From Bradyrhizobium manausense (GTDB taxonomy: Bacteria; Pseudomonadota; Alphaproteobacteria; Rhizobiales; Xanthobacteraceae), in the NCBI RefSeq assembly GCF_018130615.1, contig NZ_JAFCKB010000025.1:1-64000 (forward strand): a DNA stretch of 64,000 nt, in the 5' to 3' direction. A model generated the notes under the pieces. The model had not been told where the DNA came from, did no database searches, and saw nothing but the letters and a program-made list of their open reading frames with translations. Of this stretch, positions 1-7,878 are shown in pieces (positions within the stretch are counted from its first letter, which is position 1; every line of letters begins with the position of its first letter). Position numbers and translations under genes: made by a program.

Positions 1-312
1 CGCAGATGGTCCTGCGTTCACCGAATTGCCGGTATCGGAATATTGTGATACAACCACTGGCTGTCGGGACGGCTGTTCCGTCCCGGATTTGGGGAGGTAC
101 CTTATGCGATCGTCATTTGGCTTCGCCGTGCCGTCCGTCATCGTTGCCTTGTCTACCGTCTTGCTGTGCAGCACCACGGCAATGTCGCAACCCACACCAA
201 GCTCTTTGCTTCCCGCCGTCTCAGTCGAAGCACCGAAGGCAAGACCAAACGTTGTGCCGAGGCAGGGGCCTACGACCGCGACGTCCCACCGGACATCAGG
301 CTCATCATCGGC
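1..312 (+). repeat. Direct repeat, left copy (5' part of tandem gene pair)
   Basis: This stretch recurs at 890-1201 with an offset of 889 bases. The 103 bases before the start codon are identical in the two copies, and the first ~200 coding bases differ at about seven positions by eye. Beyond ~310 the copies diverge strongly. The left copy begins at the window edge, so the repeat may extend further upstream. Confidence 0.92.
65..85 (+). promoter_or_regulatory. Leader hairpin before the ribosome binding site
   Basis: Perfect 8-bp stem CGGGACGG/CCGTCCCG with a 5-base loop. It ends about six bases before the GGGGAGG ribosome binding site at 91-97. It recurs unchanged at 954-974. A role in translation or mRNA stability is inference. 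Confidence 0.55.
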
Positions 313-652
313 TCAAACGCCGTCATACGCGCCGAATACAGTCATGGGGAGGCTCGCCAAGCTGGAGAGAGAAGCCCGCAGCTGCAACGGTGGTTGCGAA
401 ACAAGTTTCAGGGTCGGCAACGCGCCGTGGGTCGGATGTAGCTTTAGTGCCGGAGGGTATGACAACAGTCTTTTCTCGCCGACGTGCACAGACACGCTCA
501 GCTACAAGACTTACGCGCAGTGCGTAGAGACCAAGGCCTTCCTTGGTGCACAACCCAGGGAATCCCGGTGGATTTGCACCAGCCTGCTGGCCGGGGGCAA
601 GCTGCCCGGCGAAAAGCAGGTCGCTGAAATCAAGCAATGGGGCCGCCGCTAG
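104..652 (+). CDS. Small secreted six-cysteine protein, copy 1
   Basis: A 182-residue protein of no family I recognise. The ATG at 104 is preferred over an upstream in-frame start at 26 because GGGGAGG lies just before it and a clean signal peptide follows: MRSS, a hydrophobic stretch, then a likely cut after ...TTAMS. The mature protein has a Pro/Ser/Thr-rich linker (residues ~30-75) and a C-terminal domain with six cysteines (CNGGC, VGC, PTC, AQC, WIC), which could form three disulfides in the periplasm or outside the cell. A paralogue follows at 993. The first ~68 residues and last ~16 are nearly identical between the two, while the cysteine domain is diverged. Function unknown. Confidence 0.8.
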   Translation: MRSSFGFAVPSVIVALSTVLLCSTTAMSQPTPSSLLPAVSVEAPKARPNVVPRQGPTTATSHRTSGSSSAQTPSYAPNTVMGRLAKLEREARSCNGGCETSFRVGNAPWVGCSFSAGGYDNSLFSPTCTDTLSYKTYAQCVETKAFLGAQPRESRWICTSLLAGGKLPGEKQVAEIKQWGRR

Positions 653-689
653 TTCAGGTCGCCAGGCGGCTGCTTCAGAGACACAAGAT

Positions 690-718
690 CGCATGGCTCA
701 GGAATTCTGAGCCATGCG
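690..718 (+). terminator. Hairpin after secreted-protein gene copy 1
   Basis: Perfect 12-bp inverted repeat CGCATGGCTCAG/CTGAGCCATGCG around a 5-base loop, 38 bases after the stop codon. No T-run follows, so the structure may act with Rho or as an mRNA 3' stabiliser. The equivalent hairpin after copy 2 has different stem bases that still pair. Confidence 0.6.
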
Positions 719-889
719 AAATGCCTGCTTCGGCAGCGTAGCCGCAAACTCCGTGCGCAGTCATCGCAACACAGCCGATGTCCGCTTCTCTGCCAATCAC
801 GAGGCACGAGCGGACATCACTGTCATAGAAGTGTCGCAATGACGACAGGGATCAGCGCTCTCTCGGTCATCATGTCGATGGCGTCTTAT

Positions 890-1201
890 CGCAGATGGTC
901 CTGCGTTCACCGAATTGCCGGTATCGGAATATTGTGATACAACCACTGGCTGTCGGGACGGCTGTTCCGTCCCGGATTTGGGGAGGTACCTTATGCGATC
1001 GTCATTAGGCTTCGCCGTGCCGTCCGTCATCGTTGCCTTGTCTACCGTCTTGCTGTGCAGCACCACGGCAATGTCGCAACCCACACCAAGCTCCTCGCTT
1101 CCCGCCGTCTCAGTCGAAGCACCGAAGGCAAGACCAAATGTCGTGCCGAGGCAGGGGCCAACGACCGCGACATCCCACCGGACATCAGGCTCATCAACCG
1201 C
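890..1201 (+). repeat. Direct repeat, right copy
   Basis: Second copy of the 1-312 segment. It contains the same leader, the same hairpin (954-974), the same GGGGAGG and an almost identical first third of the coding sequence. The intervening 653-889 holds the copy 1 terminator and no convincing gene. Confidence 0.92.
954..974 (+). promoter_or_regulatory. Leader hairpin, copy 2
   Basis: Same 8-bp perfect stem and loop as at 65-85, directly before the ribosome binding site of the second paralogue. Confidence 0.55.
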
Positions 1202-1538
1202 TCAAAATCCGGTATTCGCGCCGAATACGGTGTTGGGTAAGCTTGCCAGGCTGGAGCGATCCGCCAGCACCTGCAACGGAGGTTGCGAAACGAGTTACAG
1301 GGTCGGCAATGCTCCCTGGGTTGGATGTAGTCAGAGTACGGATTCCTGGGTCGGAAATTTCTCGTCGACGTGCCGGGACACGCTCAGCTACAACACCTAC
1401 GCACAGTGCATAGACACCAAAACTTTCGTGGGCGCGACAAGCAGAGAGGCTCGGTGGATTTGCAGCAGCCTGATGGCCGCAGGCAAGTTGCCCGGCGAAA
1501 AGCAGGTCGCTGAAATCAAGCAATCGGGCCGCCGCTAG
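993..1538 (+). CDS. Small secreted six-cysteine protein, copy 2
   Basis: A 181-residue paralogue of the protein at 104-652. It has the same signal peptide (one residue changed), the same Pro/Thr-rich linker and the same closing segment GKLPGEKQVAEIKQ. In the core (residues ~70-165) all six cysteines are kept, as are CNGGCETS, VGNAPWVGC, DTLSY and TYAQC, while the residues between them differ widely (SFSAGGYDN in copy 1, SQSTDSWVG in copy 2). This suggests one disulfide-stabilised fold with variable loops. The start is set by GGGGAGG at 980-986. Function unknown. Confidence 0.8.
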   Translation: MRSSLGFAVPSVIVALSTVLLCSTTAMSQPTPSSSLPAVSVEAPKARPNVVPRQGPTTATSHRTSGSSTAQNPVFAPNTVLGKLARLERSASTCNGGCETSYRVGNAPWVGCSQSTDSWVGNFSSTCRDTLSYNTYAQCIDTKTFVGATSREARWICSSLMAAGKLPGEKQVAEIKQSGRR

Positions 1539-1575
1539 TCCACGCCATCTCCCGGCCAGGCCGGAGACACGGGAT

Positions 1576-1604
1576 CGCATGGCTCGAGGATTTCGAGCCA
1601 TGCG
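1576..1604 (+). terminator. Hairpin after secreted-protein gene copy 2
   Basis: Perfect 12-bp inverted repeat CGCATGGCTCGA/TCGAGCCATGCG with a 5-base loop, 37 bases after the stop codon. Compared with the copy 1 hairpin, the bases nearest the loop differ but pairing is kept, which is compensatory change. Confidence 0.6.
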
Positions 1605-1692
1605 GAATGCTTGCTTTGGGTCGAGAAGCAGGCGTCGGACAGAGGGCCGTGACGTCGGACAAGCATCTCTTGCAGACTGCGCTTCTCCGGCA

Positions 1693-3375
1693 TCACGGCG
1701 AGGTGGTTGCAGCCTCGACGAGATCGCCGATGCAGAAATGAGCCATGTGCGCGACGGCTTGTGCGCTGTGGTAGTCACCAAATTCGGCAGTGGCTTCCTT
1801 GCCCGCGTACATTCGCGCGATTCCAGCGCCACCGGGATGATGGGGTGCCCACTCGGTGATGTCGTAGACTTTTCCCCGGATGATGACCCAGCAATCGTCT
1901 CGCCTGTTGTGTTGGGCGACCTCCTCGCGGGTGACGGGGCGCGGATCCCTGGCGGGACCGGCCGGCTTCCAGAGCTCGCGGGTGATCGCGGCGTAATTGG
2001 CCTTGGCAGCGCGGCGGAAGTCCCACGGCCCCAATCTCTTCGGAGGCAATTCGGCGCCGATCTTGCGGGCATCGTAGGCATAGATCCAGGAATCGTCCTC
2101 GCCGCCGCGCTTGTCGTGAGCAAAGGCCGGGCTCACCCGCTCGTCGAGTGACTCGAGCAGCGCCTTCTGCTCGGCGGTGTCCCTGGCCCGCAAATGATCG
2201 AAGGCGAATTTTGAGCCGAGCTGGAAGCGGGTCGCGCGGTAATGCCGCACGCGTTCGTAATGCAACAATGCCGTAGCCACATCGCGCTTGTGCAGGGTGA
2301 AGGCGCTGCCGAGCGCGGCGGCGTCCTCGAACGACTGCGCCGCGCCCTGGCCAAACGTGGGAAGCATCGGATGCGCCGCGTCCCCGAGCAGGCAGACGCG
2401 GCCTTGCACCCAGGTTTCGAGCGCGTCGCGATCGTAGAGGCCCCATTTCGTCGGACGAACGATCGCGCCCGCCAGCGCCAGCAGGTCGTCCCGGCTTGGG
2501 CTGCCCTCGAACGCCTCGCCCACCTCGCGAAGGATTTCCTCACGACTGACGGGAAACCAGTCGCCCTCCTCCTGCTCGAACGCGGCGGAATCGGGCTCAT
2601 AGCGGGCGATCCATACGTTCAATAGCTCGCCGCCGCGCACCCAGTACGTCGTCGCCCCGCTCTTGTCGTTGCGATGGCGATCCATGCTGAAGGAGTCGAT
2701 GGGATTGTGATCCAGCGGGCTGCCGTCCGCCTTGCGGAGCGAGGCGACCACATTCCGGGGCATGAGTCCGCGAAAGCAGGTGACCTCGGTCCAGCGCTTG
2801 GGACGTGGGTTCGGCCATGCCAGCTGCAGCGTGGCTGAGTTGATCCCGTCGGCACCTACGAGCACCTCTCCGGTGGCGGTTCGGCCATTGGCAAAGGTTG
2901 CCGTCACCCCGCCTTCGGTCTGACGCAACTCGGTCAGCCTGCAGTCCATGTGCACGGTGATCGGGCATGGCTCGCCACTGCCCGGACCGAACTCGAACAC
3001 CCGCTTGTACAGGCACATCAACAGGTCCAGCCTGTGCATGTGATGAAACCCGGCGCCGTCGCCCGCGGCGGTGACATGATCGAACGGCCGCTTCGTCACG
3101 CTCCCATCCGCGTTGAATTGCCGTGTCGATTCCAGAATGGCGGCCCGGCCGCCGTCGATCGCCGCATCGGGGCCTTTGGGATCCCCGCCATCGAGGTCGA
3201 CACCCAGCCACCGACAAAGCCGCGCCCCGTTGGGCGGAATGTTCAACCCGGCGCCCGCAGTGCTGGGCACCTTCGTCTGCTCGTAGACATCGACCGATGC
3301 GAAGACGCCGGACTGCCGCAGCGCCAGCGCCGTCATCAACCCGCCCATTCCCGCACCGATGATCACTGCCCGCAT
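1693..3375 (-). CDS. FAD-dependent monooxygenase fused to cytochrome b5 domain
   Basis: A 560-residue protein with two domains. Residues 1-~460 form a class A flavoprotein monooxygenase like salicylate hydroxylase: an N-terminal dinucleotide motif VIIGAGMGGL, a middle VLVGADGINS motif, and GDAAHPMLPTFGQG, which binds the FAD pyrophosphate and ribose. Residues ~476-560 form a cytochrome b5-type haem domain with CWVIIRGKVYDIT, the haem ligand in HPGG (about His513) and a probable second ligand in DYHSAQAV (about His536). Ordinary relatives lack the haem domain and are about 380-420 residues long. The substrate is not evident; hydroxylation of an aromatic acid is the family expectation. The haem domain might pass or accept electrons, which is inference. 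No flanking pathway genes help. Confidence 0.9.
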   Translation of the reverse strand: MRAVIIGAGMGGLMTALALRQSGVFASVDVYEQTKVPSTAGAGLNIPPNGARLCRWLGVDLDGGDPKGPDAAIDGGRAAILESTRQFNADGSVTKRPFDHVTAAGDGAGFHHMHRLDLLMCLYKRVFEFGPGSGEPCPITVHMDCRLTELRQTEGGVTATFANGRTATGEVLVGADGINSATLQLAWPNPRPKRWTEVTCFRGLMPRNVVASLRKADGSPLDHNPIDSFSMDRHRNDKSGATTYWVRGGELLNVWIARYEPDSAAFEQEEGDWFPVSREEILREVGEAFEGSPSRDDLLALAGAIVRPTKWGLYDRDALETWVQGRVCLLGDAAHPMLPTFGQGAAQSFEDAAALGSAFTLHKRDVATALLHYERVRHYRATRFQLGSKFAFDHLRARDTAEQKALLESLDERVSPAFAHDKRGGEDDSWIYAYDARKIGAELPPKRLGPWDFRRAAKANYAAITRELWKPAGPARDPRPVTREEVAQHNRRDDCWVIIRGKVYDITEWAPHHPGGAGIARMYAGKEATAEFGDYHSAQAVAHMAHFCIGDLVEAATTSP

Positions 3376-3595
3376 CCTGCCGTCCTTCGGGATTAAGCGA
3401 ACACACCGCGTCCCGCCGCGCGGCGGGAGTCAAGGTGGATGTCGTCTGAACAGATGTGCCGAGACTAGAGCCTTTCCCGTTCCGATGGAATCGGAAGCCG
3501 CAGCCGAACCGGCAACAAAGCGACTTCTCGCGGACGGTACGGTCTGCGGGCAGCGCAGCAGGGTCAGCTATGATCCAATTCCGCGCAGCAAGCCG

Positions 3596-4453
3596 TCAGC
3601 GCCGCCCCGTCATCGCGCTCAATTCTGCCTTGACGCGCGCCACGGACTTTGGACCGTCCGGGTCAGTCGGAACGAGTTGCGCGTAGGCTTCGAAGTCGGG
3701 CAATGCCTCGGCGAGATCGCGCTTCTTCTCCCGCGCCACGCCGCGGTTGTAATAGGATTTGGCAAATTTCGGATTGAGCCGGATTGCCTCGTTGTAGTCC
3801 GCGATGGCGCTGTCGAGGTCGCCCTTGGCAAGAAATGCGTCCCCGCGATTGTCGTAGGCCGGGACATATTTCGGATTGAGGCGGAGCGCAGAATCGTAGT
3901 CGGCGATGGCGCGATCGCGGTCGCCCTTGGTTATCCAGGCATTGCCGCGGTTGTTGTAGGCTTCGGCGTAGTTCGGATCGACCCTGATGGCCTCATTGTA
4001 ATCGGCGATGGCGCGATCGGGCGCCCCTTTCTCCGACCAGGTGACGCCGCGGTTGTTGTAGGCCTTGGCGTAGCCGGGATCGAGCCGGATGGCCTCGCTG
4101 TAGTCAGCGGCGGCGCGATCGAAGTCGCTCTTGGCCTGCCAGGCATTGCCGCGGTTGAAGTAGGCCCCGACGCGCTTGGGATCGGCCCGGATCGCCTCAC
4201 CGTAATCGGCGATGGCGCCGTCGAGGTCGCTCTTGTTCTTATGCTCAATGCCGCGGTTCAGGTAGAGCTTCGCAAGCTCCTCGCCCCTGAAGTCGCCCGA
4301 CGCAATGGCGCGAGAGCACGCCACGATGGCAGGCTCGCCCGATTGCCTTGCGCAGGTGTCCGCGTCGTCAGCGCCAGCCACCGCGGGCGATGTGGCGAGG
4401 CCCGCCAGGGTCAGCCATGGAAACAACCAGTGTGCCGACGAGCGCATCCGCAT
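3596..4453 (-). CDS. Exported tetratricopeptide-repeat protein
   Basis: A 285-residue protein with an N-terminal signal sequence (hydrophobic WLFPWLTLAGLA) and six consecutive 34-residue TPR units of the pattern AYNNRG...KGD.DRAIADY.EAIRLDP, from about residue 60 to 270. TPR solenoids bind partner proteins or peptides; the partner is unknown. Two cysteines (TCARQSGEPAIVAC) precede the repeats. The ATG at 4453 is chosen over an upstream TTG because GGAG lies about ten bases before it; an ATG at 4447 is also possible. A related TPR protein lies at 40387-41028. Confidence 0.85.
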   Translation of the reverse strand: MRMRSSAHWLFPWLTLAGLATSPAVAGADDADTCARQSGEPAIVACSRAIASGDFRGEELAKLYLNRGIEHKNKSDLDGAIADYGEAIRADPKRVGAYFNRGNAWQAKSDFDRAAADYSEAIRLDPGYAKAYNNRGVTWSEKGAPDRAIADYNEAIRVDPNYAEAYNNRGNAWITKGDRDRAIADYDSALRLNPKYVPAYDNRGDAFLAKGDLDSAIADYNEAIRLNPKFAKSYYNRGVAREKKRDLAEALPDFEAYAQLVPTDPDGPKSVARVKAELSAMTGRR

Positions 4454-4565
4454 CGCATGTGGTCTCCGCAATCGACGGGAGGAGCCGGGTTAGCGCTGAT
4501 CCCGCCCCCTTGGTCGGAGACGCAACGCGATTGGTTCATCCGCAGCACGCGTTGCCGAAAGCCGA

Positions 4566-4586
4566 TGCTGACAGAATCTGGCAGCA
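4566..4586 (+). promoter_or_regulatory. Operator-like palindrome before WYL regulator
   Basis: TGCTGACAG-AAT-CTGGCAGCA is an imperfect palindrome with eight of nine arm positions pairing. It lies 20 bases before the regulator start codon. An almost identical sequence lies before the VOC gene at 5296-5316, so it is probably the binding site of the regulator encoded between them (inference). Confidence 0.7.
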
Positions 4587-4605
4587 GGGCGTGATATCAG
4601 GCGTC

Positions 4606-5292
4606 ATGTCGCGCGCTCAACGCCTTCTTGATGTGATCCAGCTCTTGCGCAGGCATCGTCGGCCCGTCGCGGCGTGCCGGCTGGCCGAGGAGCTCCGCGT
4701 CTCCCTCCGGACGATCTACCGGGACATCGAGACGCTGAAGGGCCAAGGGGCCCACATCGATGGCGAGCCCGGCATCGGCTATATCCTGCGGCCGGGATTC
4801 ATGTTGCCACCCCTGATGTTCTCGGAAGAGGAGATCGAAGCGCTGGTGCTGGGCGGCCGATGGGTTACCGCACAGCCGGATGAGCCGCTCGGAAAGGCGG
4901 CCCGCAACGCGCTTGCAAAGATCGCGGCCGTGCTACCGGACGATCTCCAGCGGACCCTGGAAACGTCGAGCCTGATGGTCGCTCGCCGCCACCCGGCGGC
5001 AGGCGACGCCGAATTGCCGATGATTCGGACCGCCATCCGCACGGAGCGCAAATTGCGCATCACCTACAGCGACGAAAACGCCAATCGCACCAATCGCACG
5101 ATCTGGCCGATCGCGCTCGGCTTCTTCGATCGGCTGCGCATGGTGGCGGCCTGGTGCGAGACCCGCGGTGACTACCGCCATTTCCGCACCGACCGGATCC
5201 TGTCGATCACGCTCACGGAGCGCGGCTACCCGCGACGCCGCACCGACTTGCTGCGGGAGTGGCGGCAACGGGAATGCATCACCGAACGCTGA
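4606..5292 (+). CDS. YafY-type HTH-WYL transcriptional regulator
   Basis: A 228-residue regulator. Residues 1-~60 are a winged helix-turn-helix (MSRAQRLLDVIQLL, then RVSLRTIYRDIETL). The remainder is the WYL-type ligand-sensing region, with IRTERKLRITYSD and WPIALGFFDRLRMVAAWCE. YafY relatives usually repress a neighbouring small catabolic or stress gene. The ATG at 4606 gives the usual family N-terminus; the longer upstream reading is non-homologous. The VOC gene follows 70 bases after the stop, and both genes carry the same palindrome upstream, which points to autoregulation and control of the VOC gene. Confidence 0.88.
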   Translation: MSRAQRLLDVIQLLRRHRRPVAACRLAEELRVSLRTIYRDIETLKGQGAHIDGEPGIGYILRPGFMLPPLMFSEEEIEALVLGGRWVTAQPDEPLGKAARNALAKIAAVLPDDLQRTLETSSLMVARRHPAAGDAELPMIRTAIRTERKLRITYSDENANRTNRTIWPIALGFFDRLRMVAAWCETRGDYRHFRTDRILSITLTERGYPRRRTDLLREWRQRECITER

Positions 5293-5295
5293 CCA

Positions 5296-5316
5296 TGCTG
5301 ACAGAAACTGGCAGCA
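5296..5316 (+). promoter_or_regulatory. Operator-like palindrome before VOC gene
   Basis: TGCTGACAG-AAA-CTGGCAGCA differs from the site at 4566-4586 only in the central spacer. It begins three bases after the regulator stop codon and 46 bases before the VOC start. Confidence 0.7.
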
Positions 5317-5362
5317 CCTTCCTGTAAGCCTCAGCCATCGCCAAGCTGAACAGGAGATGCAA

Positions 5363-5731
5363 ATGGCTGACTTCAACCTCGTGGTGCTCTATGTCGACGA
5401 TGCGCAGGCGAGCTCCGCTTTCTATCAGACCCTGCTGGAGCGCCCTGTCGCGCAATCGTCTCCCAAATTCGTCGTTCTTCCGCTCGGGAACGGCACCATG
5501 CTGGGCCTGTGGCAGCGGGACGCCGTCGTACCTCCGTCTGCTTCGGAGACCGGCAGCAGCGAGATCTCATGGGCGGCCGCGAACGCTGAGGCCGTGCACG
5601 CGACCTACGAAACATGGATGACCCGCGGCGTCCGGATTGCGCAGCCTCCGACCGCCATGCCGTTCGGACACACCTTTGTTGCGCTCGATCCCGACGGTCA
5701 TCGCCTGCGCGTCCTGGCGCCCGCCGCGTAA
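5363..5731 (+). CDS. VOC (glyoxalase/bleomycin resistance) family protein
   Basis: A 122-residue single VOC domain: an N-terminal strand NLVVLYVDDAQASSAFYQTLL, a middle LPLGNGTMLGLW, and the C-terminal FGHTFVALDPDGHRLRVLAP. VOC proteins act as lyases, dioxygenases, or drug/metal binding proteins, usually as dimers; this sequence does not fix the substrate. The start at 5363 (ATG GCT) is preferred to ATG at 5357 because the CAGGAG ribosome binding site would directly abut the earlier codon. Probably controlled by the WYL regulator just upstream. Confidence 0.85.
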   Translation: MADFNLVVLYVDDAQASSAFYQTLLERPVAQSSPKFVVLPLGNGTMLGLWQRDAVVPPSASETGSSEISWAAANAEAVHATYETWMTRGVRIAQPPTAMPFGHTFVALDPDGHRLRVLAPAA

Positions 5732-5823
5732 AGCGTTGACGCGTCGGCATTGATCAGAGCGGAGCGTCATGCCGCTATAGCGCGGAATGTCGCTGCGCTC
5801 ATCCAAGCCGCGGCCGCCGTCAT

Positions 5824-6594
5824 CTACCCGATGAGCTGCCGCGCCGCGGCCGAGATCATCACCATCCCGCCGGTGATCACGGCGGCGTCGAGGATCCCGG
5901 TGTGGATATGCACCGGCATCCGCTCGACGAACGCTTTTGCCAGGAACGCACCGGGGATGGCGATGCCGCCGATCAGGAGCGCGAAGGCGAGCACCTGCGC
6001 GGTCACCGCGCCGGCGAGGCCGAACACCGAGATCTTGATCAGGCCGGTGCCGAGCGAGATCATCGCGTCGGTTGCGATCACGGCGGCCCCTTCGAGGCCC
6101 GCGGCCATCAGCAGCGAGAGCAGGATCACGCCCGAGCCCGAGGTGCCGCCGACCAGCACGCCGTAACCGACGGATCCCGCCGCAAGGCCGGTGTCGCCGA
6201 TCTTGACCTGGCGGCGCCGCAGCACGCGGCGGAGCGGCACGCTCAGGATCAGCATGGCGCCGATGACGAGCGCCGCGCCTGCATTGGTGAGGCGCGTATA
6301 GCCGTAGGCACCGAGCGCGGTGGTCAACGCCGCGCAGGCCAGCACGATCAACGCGCGGCGCCGGTCGGCATAGCGGAGATAGGCAATTGCGCGGCTGGAA
6401 TTGGTGAAGAGCGCGGAGATCGCGATGATCGGCACCACCGGCTCGGCGCCGACCAGCGGCACCAGCACCAGCGGCATCAGCGCGCCGGTGCCGTAGCCGG
6501 CGAGACCACCGATGATCGAGGCAAACAACGCCATCAACGCGACCAGCAGCAGCTGGAAAATCGAGATGTCGGCGAAGCCTGAGACGATGGTCAA
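5824..6594 (-). CDS. TauE/SafE-family membrane exporter
   Basis: A 256-residue polytopic membrane protein of the TauE/SafE (DUF81) family, which exports sulfite, sulfonates or other small organic anions. It shows about eight hydrophobic segments and the two family half-repeats: ASIIGGLAGYGTGALMPLVL near the N-terminus, and YGVLVGGTSGSGVILLSLLM in the second half. The most likely start is a TTG at 6594 whose last bases overlap the cca stop codon (TTGA), making it the last gene of the DUF1285-NUDIX-DUF6111-cca operon. The substrate is unknown. Confidence 0.85.
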   Translation of the reverse strand: MTIVSGFADISIFQLLLVALMALFASIIGGLAGYGTGALMPLVLVPLVGAEPVVPIIAISALFTNSSRAIAYLRYADRRRALIVLACAALTTALGAYGYTRLTNAGAALVIGAMLILSVPLRRVLRRRQVKIGDTGLAAGSVGYGVLVGGTSGSGVILLSLLMAAGLEGAAVIATDAMISLGTGLIKISVFGLAGAVTAQVLAFALLIGGIAIPGAFLAKAFVERMPVHIHTGILDAAVITGGMVMISAAARQLIG

Positions 6595-7856
6595 TGTTTC
6601 TCGCGAGTGGCGCGTGCTGTTGCTTGATCGGCGATGGAAGCGAGTGCGGCTTCCTCTAGTGGAAAATCCGCCGCGAGCCAAGCGTCCTCGGCAAGTGTCA
6701 ACACATGTCCGAGCACAGGCCCTTCCGCCAGACCGCGCGCGATGAAGTCGGCGGCGCGAAGCGGAAATTTCGGCGCAGTCCAGCGCTGGGGCAGTTCGGC
6801 CAGCGCACGCCAGCGCGACGATGCGACGTCGTCGCCGCTGCGCGCCCAGGCCAGCAACACGCGATCGTGATAGCGCTCGGCGCCCAGCCGGTAGACGAGC
6901 CGCCGCGCATTGGCCTCGTCCCTGGTGGGAAGGCGCCACCAGCGATGCCCCATCGAATCCAGTGCCTTGGCTTCCGCATTGGAGAGCCTCAGGCGAGTGG
7001 CAACACGCTTGGCGTCTTCGGTCACGGCCACGGTCAGCGCGGCGAGACGGCGCGTGCTGCTGGCCGGCAGGCCGAGCGCTTGCTCGATCGCGATCATCGC
7101 CGTCAACGGCCCGGTATAGGCAACGCCGCCGATCAGCGCTTGCAGCAAGCCGGCATCGGCCATCGCAAGCACGGCCGCGGAGGCGCCTGATGCCACCAGC
7201 AATTTCAGCATCTCCATGCGCACGCGCTCGGCCGAGAGCGTCGCAAGGCCCGCGCGTCCGCGAATGCAGGCGAGAGTGCCGCCGCGGTCGGGCTCGCCGA
7301 CGCCGAACGCGGCATGGATGCGGAAGAAGCGCAGGATGCGCAAATAATCCTCAGCGATGCGCTGGTCGGGCGCGCCGATGAAGCGCACACGCCGCGCCCT
7401 GGCATCCGCGATGCCGCCGACATAATCGTAGACCACGCCGGCCGCATCGACCGACAGGCCGTTCATGGTGAAGTCACGCCGCTCGGCGTCCTTCACCCAG
7501 TCGCGGCCGAAGGCGACCTTGGCCTTGCGGCCGAACGTTTCGGTGTCCTCGCGCAGCGTCGTGACTTCGTAAGGTGCGCCATCGATGACCAGCGTGATGG
7601 TGCCGTGGTCGATGCCGGTCGGCACGCTCTTGATGCCGGCAGCCTTGGCGCGCCGCACCACCTCCTCCGGCAGCGCCGTGGTGGCGATGTCCATGTCGCC
7701 CGGCGGCTGGCCGAGCAGCGCGTTGCGGACGGTGCCGCCGACCACGCGCGCTTCCTCGCCATCCGCGTTGAGCAGTTGCAGGACGCGCGCCGTCCCGCCT
7801 GCGGTCAGCCAGGGCGCGCCGGCAAGAATCGGGGCAAGTATCGGCTCCGCGCTCAT
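6591..7856 (-). CDS. cca: CCA tRNA nucleotidyltransferase / poly(A) polymerase head family
   Basis: A 421-residue class II nucleotidyltransferase. It adds or repairs the 3' CCA of tRNAs, or acts as a poly(A) polymerase-like relative. The head domain has the ARVVGGTVRN motif, catalytic carboxylates in DMDIATTALPEEV and the ERRDFTMNGLS motif. Then come GGIADARARRVRFIG and the EDYLRILRFFRIHA helix that reads the incoming nucleotide. The ATG at 7856 follows a GGCCGG-rich leader with AAGGG; the longer upstream reading runs through the DUF6111 gene. The stop overlaps the TauE start by four bases, and DUF6111 ends 22 bases before cca begins. Confidence 0.93.
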   Translation of the reverse strand: MSAEPILAPILAGAPWLTAGGTARVLQLLNADGEEARVVGGTVRNALLGQPPGDMDIATTALPEEVVRRAKAAGIKSVPTGIDHGTITLVIDGAPYEVTTLREDTETFGRKAKVAFGRDWVKDAERRDFTMNGLSVDAAGVVYDYVGGIADARARRVRFIGAPDQRIAEDYLRILRFFRIHAAFGVGEPDRGGTLACIRGRAGLATLSAERVRMEMLKLLVASGASAAVLAMADAGLLQALIGGVAYTGPLTAMIAIEQALGLPASSTRRLAALTVAVTEDAKRVATRLRLSNAEAKALDSMGHRWWRLPTRDEANARRLVYRLGAERYHDRVLLAWARSGDDVASSRWRALAELPQRWTAPKFPLRAADFIARGLAEGPVLGHVLTLAEDAWLAADFPLEEAALASIADQATARATREKH

Positions 7857-7878
7857 CGTCCGGCCCTTATCTTTCCAA

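Noticed and set aside
26-103. An earlier in-frame start for the first secreted protein
   Set aside because: The extra residues would remove the signal peptide from the N-terminus, and the same leader is identical in both copies with a strong ribosome binding site before the later ATG.
1579-2151. A plus-strand open frame of 190 codons
   Set aside because: It overlaps the terminator hairpin and then runs antisense through the well-supported cytochrome b5-fused monooxygenase; no family pattern is visible.
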